Of a stretch of 64,000 bases of DNA, positions 56,950-64,000 are shown in pieces (within the stretch, counting starts at the first letter, position 1; every line of letters starts with the position of its first letter). Below the pieces are notes generated by a model. The model was not told the DNA's origin, did no database searches, and was given only the letters and a program-made list of their open reading frames with translations. This stretch comes from Cinnamomum chago (taxonomy: Eukaryota; Streptophyta; Magnoliopsida; Laurales; Lauraceae). The stretch lies in contig CP142452.1 of assembly GCA_038049695.1 (NCBI GenBank), positions 29,624,501 through 29,688,500 on the forward strand. Reading direction: 5' to 3'. The position numbers were made by a program, and so were the translations under genes.

Positions 56950-59900
56950 GTACGGGCAATCCGGGATTTAGAATCTCGTTCTGTCAGTTCTTACAAGTCA
57001 TGAATGAGTAGGGGCCCGTGGCCGTCAAGTTTCAAGGGCAACGGACCCCGTTTGCTGATTTTGTGCGCCCGGAGGCTCGTTTTCTAGGTTTTAAGCTAAC
57101 GTTCTAACTTAAATCTACGTTCTAACTGTACGGGCAATCCGGGCCTCGTAATCTCGTTCCGTCAGTTCCTGCAAGTCATGAATGACTAGATGCCCGTTTC
57201 GTCGAGTTTCAGGGGCAACGGAGCCCGTTTGCTCATTTTGGGCTCATGGAGGTTTGTTTTCTAGGTTTTAAGTTAACGATCTAACTTAAACCTACGTTTC
57301 ATATGTACGGAAAATCCGGGATTCGGAACCTCGTTCCGTCAGTTCTTGCAAGTCATGAATGACTAGGTGTCCGTGCCCGTAAAGTTTAACGGGCGACGGA
57401 GCCAGTTACCTCATTTTGGGCGCTTGGATGCTTATTTTCTAGGTTTAAGCTAACGTTCTAACTTTTAAACCTACGTTTCAACTGTACGGACCATTCGGAA
57501 TTTAGAATCTCGATCTGTCAGTTCCTACAAGTCATGAATGAGTACGGGCCCGTGCCCGTCAAATTTCACGGGCAACGGACCCCGTTTGCTCATTAAGGGG
57601 CCCCGGAGGCTCGTTTTCTAGATTTAAAGCTAACGTTCTAACTTAAACCTACGTTTCAACCGTACGGGCAATCCCGTAATCGAATTCTTGTTCTGTCAGT
57701 TCCTGCAATTCATGAATGAGTAGGAACCCGTGCCCGTAAAGTATCCCAGGCAACGGAGCCCGTTTGCTTATTTTGGGCTCCCGGACTTTCGTTTTCTATG
57801 TTTTAAGCTAACGTTCTAACTTAAACTTACGTTTCGACTGTACGTGCAATCCGGGATTCGAAATCTCATTGCGTCAATTCCTGTAAGTCATGAATGACTA
57901 GGGGCCCGTGCCCGGCAAGTTTCTTGGGCAATGGAGCCCGCTTTCTCATTTTGGGTGCTCGGAGGCTCATTTTCTAGGTTTTAAGATTAATGTTCTAACA
58001 TAAACCTAGCTTCCAACTGTGCGGGCAATCCGGGATTCGGAATCTCGTTCCGTCAGTTATTGTGAGCTATGAATGACTAGGTTCCCGTGCCCGTCAAGTT
58101 TCACGGTCAACAGATCCCGTTTGGTCATTTTGTGCCCCCGGAGGCTCGTTTTCTAGGTTTTAAGCTAACGTTTTAACTTCAACCAACGTTCCAACTGTAC
58201 GGGCAATCCGGGATTCGGAATCACGTTCCGTCAATTCATATAAGTCATTTATGACTATGGGCCCGTGCCCGTCAAGTTTCGAGGGCAACGGAGCTCGTTT
58301 TCTCATTTTGGGCGCTCGGAGGTTCGTTTTCTAGGTTTTAAGCTAATGTTCTAACCTAAACCTACGTTTCAACTGTACGGGCAATCCGGGATTTAGAATC
58401 TCGTTCTGTCAGTTCTTACAAGTCATGAATGAGTACGGGCCCGTGGCCGTCAAGTTTCACGGGCAACGGACCCCGTTTGCTGATTTTGTGGGCCCGGATG
58501 CTCGTTTTCTAGGTTTTAAGCTAACGTTCTACCTTAAATCTACGTTCTAACTGTACAGGCAGTCCGGGACTCGTAATCTCGTTCCGTCAGTTCCTGCAAG
58601 TTAAGAATGACTAGATGCCCGTTTCGTCGAGTTTCAGGGGCAACGGAGCCCGTTTGCTCATTTTGGGCACATGGAGGCCTGTTTTCTAGGTTTTAAGTTA
58701 ACGATATAACTTAAACCTACGTTTCATATGTACGGAAAATCCGGGATTCGGAACCTTGTTCCGTCAGTTCCTGTAAGTCATGAATGACTAGGTGTCCGTG
58801 CCCGTAAAGTTTCACGGGCGACGGAGCCAGTTAGCTCATTTTGGGCGCTTGGAGGCTTATTTTCTAGGTTTAAGCTAACGTTCTAACTTTTAAAACTACG
58901 TTTCAACTGTACGGACCATCCGGAATTTAGAATCTCGATCTGTCAGTTCCTACAAGTCATGAATGACTACGGACCCGTGCCCGTCAAATTTCACGGGCAA
59001 CGGACCCCGTTTGCTCATTAAGGGGCCCCGGAGGCTCGTTTTCTAGATTTAAAGCTAACGTTCTAACTTAAACCTACGTTTCAACCGTACGGGCAATCCC
59101 GTAATCGAATTCTTGTTCTGTCAGTTCCTACAACTCATGAATGACTAGGAGCCCGTGCCCGTCAAGTCTCCCAAGCAACGGAGCCCGTTTGCTTATTTTG
59201 GGCTCCCGGACTTTCGTTTTCTATGTTTAAAGCTAACGTTCTAACTTAAACTTACGTTTCGACTGTACGTGCAATCCGGGATTCGGAATCTCATTGCGTC
59301 AATTCCTGTAAGTCATGAATGACTAGGGGCCCGTGCCCGGCAAGTTTCTTGGGCAATGGAGCCCGCTTTCTCATTTTGGGCGCTCGGAGGCTCATTTTCT
59401 AGGTTTTAAGATTAATGTTCTAACATAAACCTAGCTTCCAACTGTGCGGGCAATCCGGGATTCGGAATCTCGTTCCGTCAGTTATTCTGAGCTATGAATG
59501 ACTAGGTTCCCGTGCCCGTCAAGTTTCACGGTCAACAGATCCCGTTTGGTCATTTTGTGCCCCCGGAGGCTCGTTTTCTAGGTTTTAAGCTAACGTTTTA
59601 ACTTCAACCAACGTTCCAACTGTACGGGCAATCCGGGATTCGGAATCACGTTCCGTCAATTCCTATAAGTCATTTATGACTATGGGCCCGTGCCCGTCAA
59701 GTTTCGAGGGCAACGGTGCTCGTTTTCTCATTTTGGGCGCTCGGAGGCTCGTTTTCTAGGTTTTAAGCTAATGTTCTAACCTAAACCTACGTTTCAACTG
59801 TACGGGCAATCCGGGATTTAGAATCTCGTTCTGTCAGTTCTTACAAGTCATGAATGAGTAGGGGCCCGTGGCCGTCAAGTTTCACGGGCAACGGACCCCG

Positions 59901-61043
59901 TTTGCTGATTTTGTGCGCCCGGAGGCTCGTTTTCTAGGTTTTAAGCTAACGTTCTAACTTAAATCTACGTTCTAACTGTACGGGCAATCCGGGCCTCGTA
60001 ATCTCGTTCCGTCAGTTCCTGCAAGTCAAGAATGACTAGATGCCCGTTTCGTCGAGTTTCAGGGGCAACGGAGCCCGTTTGCTCATTTTGGGCACATGGA
60101 GGCTTGTTTTCTAGGTTTTAAGTTAACGATATAACTTAAACCTACGTTTCAAATGTACGGAAAACCCGGGATTCGAAACCTCAGTCCGTCAGTTGTTGCA
60201 AGTCATGAATGACTAGGTGTCCGTGCCCGTAAAGTTTCACGGGCGACGGAGACAGTTAGCTCATTTTGGGCGCTTGGAGGCTTATTTTCTAGGTTTAAGC
60301 TAACGTTGTACCTTAAACCTACGTTTCAACTGTACGGACCATCCGGAATTTAGAATCTGGATCCGTCAGTTCCAAAAAGTCATCAATGACTGCGGACCCG
60401 TGTCCGTCAAATTTCACGGGCAACGGACCCCGTTTGCTCATCAAGGGGCCCCGGAGGCTCGTTTTCTAAATTTAAAGCTAACGTTCTCACTTAAACCTAC
60501 GTTTCAACCGTACGGGAAATCCGGTAATCGAATTCTCATTCTGTCAGTTCCTGCAAGTCGTGAATGACTAGGAGCCCGTGCCCGTCAAGGCTCCCAGGCA
60601 ACGGAGCCCGTTTACTTATTTTGGGCGCCCGGACTTTCGTCTTCTATGTTTTAAGCTAACGTTCTAACTTAAACTTACGTTTCGACTGTACGTTCAATCC
60701 GGGATTCGGAATCTCGTTGCGTCAATTCCTGTAAGTCATGAATGACTACGGGCCCGTGCCCGGCAAGTTTCTAGGGAAATGGAGCCCGCTTTCTCATTTT
60801 GGGCGCTCGGAGGCTCATTTTCTAGGTTTTAAGCTAACGTTCTAACCTAAACCTAGCATCCAACTGTGCGGGCAATCCGGGATTCGGAATCTCGTTCCGT
60901 CAGTTCCTGTGAGCCATGAATGACTAGGGTCCCATTCCCGTCAAGTTTCGAGGTCAACGGAGCCCGTTTTCTCATTTTGGGCGCTCGGAGGCTCGTTTTC
61001 TAGGTTTTAAGCTAATGTTCTAACCTAAACCTACGTTTCAACT
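56950..61043 (+). repeat. 23-mer super-HOR, copy 5
   Basis: 56950 (8-mer), beta 58375, gamma 59800; total 4094 bp. Its first two monomers (A, start of B) look gamma-like (GAGGCTCG, GGGCCTCGTAAT) before switching to alpha type (GGAGGTTTG in B), a recombinant start. Confidence 0.88.
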
Positions 61044-63364
61044 GTACGGGCAATCCGGGATTTAGAATCTCGTTCTGTCAGTTCTTACAAGTCATGAATG
61101 AGTAGGGGCCCGTGGCCGTCAAGTATCACGGGCAACGGACCCCGTTTGCTGATTTTGTGCGCCCGGAGGATCGTTTTCTAGGTTTTAACCTAACGTTCTA
61201 ACTTAAATCTACGTTCTAACTGTACGGGCAATCCGGGACTCGTAATCTCGTTCCGTCAGTTCCTGCAAGTCATGAATGACTAGATGCCCGTTTCGTCGAG
61301 TTTCAGGGGCAACGGAGCCCGTTTGCTCATTTTGGGCTCATGGAGGTTTGTTTTCTAGGTTTTAAGTTAACGATCTAACTTAAACCTACGTTTCATATGT
61401 ACGGAAAATCCGGGATTCGGAACCTCGTTCCGTCAGTTCTTACAAGTCATGAATGACTAGGTGTCCGTGCCCGTAAAGTTTAACGGGCGACGGAGCCAGT
61501 TACCTCATTTTGGGCGCTTGGATGCTTATTTTCTAGGTTTAAGCTAACGTTCTAACTTTTAAACCTACGTTTCAACTGTACGGACCATCCGGAATTTAGA
61601 ATCTCGATCTGTCAGTTCCTACAAGTCATGAATGACTACGGACCCGTGCCCGTCAAATTTCACGGGCAACGGACCCCGTTTGCTCATTAAGGGGCCCCGG
61701 AGGCTCGTTTTCTAGATTTAAAGCTAACGTTCTAACTTAAACGTACGTTTCAACCGTACGGGAAATCCGGTAATCGAATTCTCGTTCTGTCAGTTCCTGC
61801 AAGTCGTGAATGAATAAGAGCCCGTGCCCGAGCCCGTTAAGTTTTGAGGGCAACGGAGCCCGTTTGCTGGTTTTGGGCGCTCGTAGGCTCGTTTTATAGG
61901 GTTTAGGCTAATGTTCTAACCTAAACCTACGTTTCAACTATACGGGCATTCCGGGATTTAGAATCTCGTTCTATCAGTTCTTACAAGTCATGAATGAGTA
62001 GGGGCACGTGGCTGTCAAGTATCACGGGCAACGGACCCCGTTTGCTGATTTTGTGCGCCCGGAGGTTCGTTTTCTAGGTTTTAAGCTAACGTTCTAACTT
62101 AAATCTACGTTCTAACTATACGGGCAATCCGGGACTCGTAATCTCGTTCCGTCAGTTCCTGTAAGTAATGAATGACTAGAGGCCCGTTTCGCCGAGTTTC
62201 AGGGGCAACGGAGCCCGTTTGCTCATTTTGGGCTCATGGAAGTTTGTTTTCTAGGTTTTAAGTTAACGATCTAACTTAAACCTACGTTTCATATGTACGA
62301 AAAATCCGGGATTCGGAACCTCGCTCCGTCAGTTCCTGCAAGTCATGAATGACTAGGTGTCCGTGCCCGTAAAGTTTCACGGGCGACGGAGCCAGTTAGC
62401 TCATTTTGGGCGCTTGGAGGCTTATTTTCTAGGTTTAAGCTAACGTTCTAACTTTTAAACATACGTTTCAACTGTACGGACCATCCGGAATTTAGAATCT
62501 CGATCTGTCAGTTCCTACAAGTCATGAATGACTACGGACCCGTGCCCGTCAAATTTCACGGGCAACGGACCCCGTTTGCTCATTAAGGGGCCCCGGAGGC
62601 TCGTTTTCTAGATTTAAAGCTAACGTTCTAACTTAAACCTACGTTTCAACCGTACGGGCAATCTCGTAATCGAATTCTTGTTCTGTCAGTTCCTGCAATT
62701 CATGAATGACTAGGAGCCCGTGCCCGTCAAGTCTCCCAGGCAACGGAGCCCGTTTGCTTATTTTGGGCTCCCGGACTTTCGTTTTCTATGTTTTAAGCTA
62801 ACGTTCTAACTTAAACTTACGTTTCGACTGTACGTGCAATCCGGGATTCGGAATCTCATTGCGTCAATTCCTGTAAGTCATGAATGACTAGGGGCCCGTG
62901 CCCGTCAAGTTTCTTGGGCAATGGAGCCCGCTTTCTCATTTTGGGCGCTCGGAGGCTCATTTTCTAGGTTTTAAGATTAATGTTCTAACATAAACCTAGC
63001 TTCCAACTGTGCGGGCAATCCGGGATTCGGAATCTCGTTCCGTCAGTTATTGTGAGCTATGAATGACTAGGTTCCCGTGCCCGTCAAGTTTCACGGTCAA
63101 CAGATCCCGTTTGGTCATTTTGTGCCCCCGGAGGCTCGTTTTCTAGGTTTTAAGCTAACGTTTTAACTTCAACCAACGTTCCAACTGTACGGGCAATCCG
63201 GGATTCGGAATCACGTTCCGTCAATTCCTATAAGTCATTTATGACTATGGGCCCGTGCCCGTCAAGTTTCGAGGGCAACGGAGCTCGTTTTCTCATTTTG
63301 GGCGCTCGGAGGCTCGTTTTCTAGGTTTTAAGCTAATGTTCTAACCTAAACCTACGTTTCAACT
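61044..63364 (+). repeat. HOR unit delta, copy 3 (13-mer)
   Basis: 2321 bp, E/H chimera at 61756-61939 (184 bp). Shares A' variants with copy 2. Followed by gamma, as is copy 2. Confidence 0.88.
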
Positions 63365-64000
63365 GTACGGGCAATCCGGGATTTAGAATCTCGTTCTGTC
63401 AGTTCTTACAAGTCATGAATGAGTAGGGGCCCGTGGCCGTCAAGTTTCACGGGCAACGGACCCCGTTTGCTGATTTTGTGCGCCCGGAGGCTCGTTTTCT
63501 AGGTTTTAAGCTAACGTTCTTACTTAAATCTACGTTCTAACTGTACGGGCAATCCGGGCCTCGTAATCTCGTTCCGTCAGTTCCTGCAAGTCAAGAATGA
63601 CTAGATGCCCGTTTCGTCGAGTTTCTGGGGCAACGGAGCCCGTTTGCTCATTTTGGGCACATGGAGGCTTGTTTTCTAGGTTTTAAGTTAACGATATAAC
63701 TTAAACCTACGTTTCAAATGTACGGAAAACCCGGGATTCGAAACCTCAGTCCGTCAGTTGTTGCAAGTCATGAATGACTAGGTGTCCGTGCCCGTAAAGT
63801 TTCACGGGCGACGGAGACAGTTAGCTCATTTTGGGCGCTTGGAGGCTTATTTTCTAGGTTTAAGCTAACGTTGTAACTTAAACCTACGTTTCAACTGTAC
63901 GGACCATCCGGAATTTAGAATCTGGATCCGTCAGTTCCAAAAAGTCATCAATGACTGCGGACCCGTGTCCGTCAAATTTCACGGGCAACGGACCCCGTTT
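63365..64000 (+). repeat. Partial gamma unit at the window end
   Basis: Monomers A, B, C and part of D with gamma markers (GAAACCTCAGTCCG, CTGGATCCGTCAG). The array continues beyond the window. Confidence 0.85.

Larger units (their letters stand above)
46628..64000 (+). repeat. Satellite array block 3
   Basis: Resumes in monomer F after the outer element. Unit starts: end of split 8-mer to 47155, beta x6 from 47156, gamma 55706, alpha 56950, beta 58375, gamma 59800, delta 61044, gamma 63365 to the window end. One orientation, no insertion. Confidence 0.94.

Overview
The window is a plant-type, almost gene-free satellite block. About 47 kb is a tandem array of a ~178-bp monomer, all in one orientation. 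It is interrupted twice by long-LTR retroelements, also all on the + strand. Monomer length, multi-level higher-order repeats (HORs), recent homogenisation and nested young LTR elements are what one expects of a centromere or pericentromere of a flowering plant; that location is inference. I cannot name the species.

Layout. (1) 1-11956: satellite. Eight monomer types (A to H) form 8-mers of 1425 bp (alpha, beta) and a 7-mer of 1244 bp (gamma) that ends in a G/H chimera. Alpha-beta-gamma together make a 23-mer of 4094 bp that recurs intact five times (1, 4095, 22493, 26587, 56950). (2) 11957-14141: a 2185-bp solo LTR with target duplication GTAAT. (3) 14142-31582: satellite again, with two rearranged units (delta 13-mers and a 5-mer opening with an A/D chimera). 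(4) 31583-46627: a nest. The outer element (target duplication CAATC; LTRs about 1.73 kb) has a second full element (32774-40321, target duplication TGTTT, LTRs 2219 bp) inside its 5' LTR. (5) 46628-64000: satellite, including six head-to-tail beta units (47156-55705) that look almost identical.

The retroelements appear non-autonomous. The outer one encodes only a Gag-like coiled-coil/CCHC protein of about 516 residues with no AUG near its 5' end. The inner one encodes nothing credible and keeps only a short remnant of the same gag 3' end. Neither has protease, integrase or reverse transcriptase, so both would need a helper element. TG...CA ends, 5-bp target duplications, a TGGTATCAGAG primer-binding site, a GGGGGAGA polypurine tract and a C-run near the LTR end suggest the Ty1/copia class, possibly the SIRE/Maximus group.

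The most unusual signal is in the retroelements' non-coding part. Both internal regions are largely a back-to-back chain of 20 or more short inverted repeats (stems mostly 7-12 bp, loops mostly 20-37 nt). Stem sequences differ, but many loops carry a degenerate AGTTATATC-like word. Several stems show compensatory base-pair changes between the two families, and similar hairpins occur downstream of the TATA box in the LTRs. This points to a selected RNA (or DNA) structure array of unknown function. The LTR promoters also share four CGGTCGACCG palindromes in two pairs spaced exactly 22 bp, and a 10+10-bp inverted repeat containing perfect matches to the plant mitosis-specific activator (MSA) consensus.

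No tRNA, rRNA, host protein-coding gene or CRISPR array was seen. Apart from gag, the short open frames lie in LTRs or AT-rich internal DNA and I do not regard them as genes.
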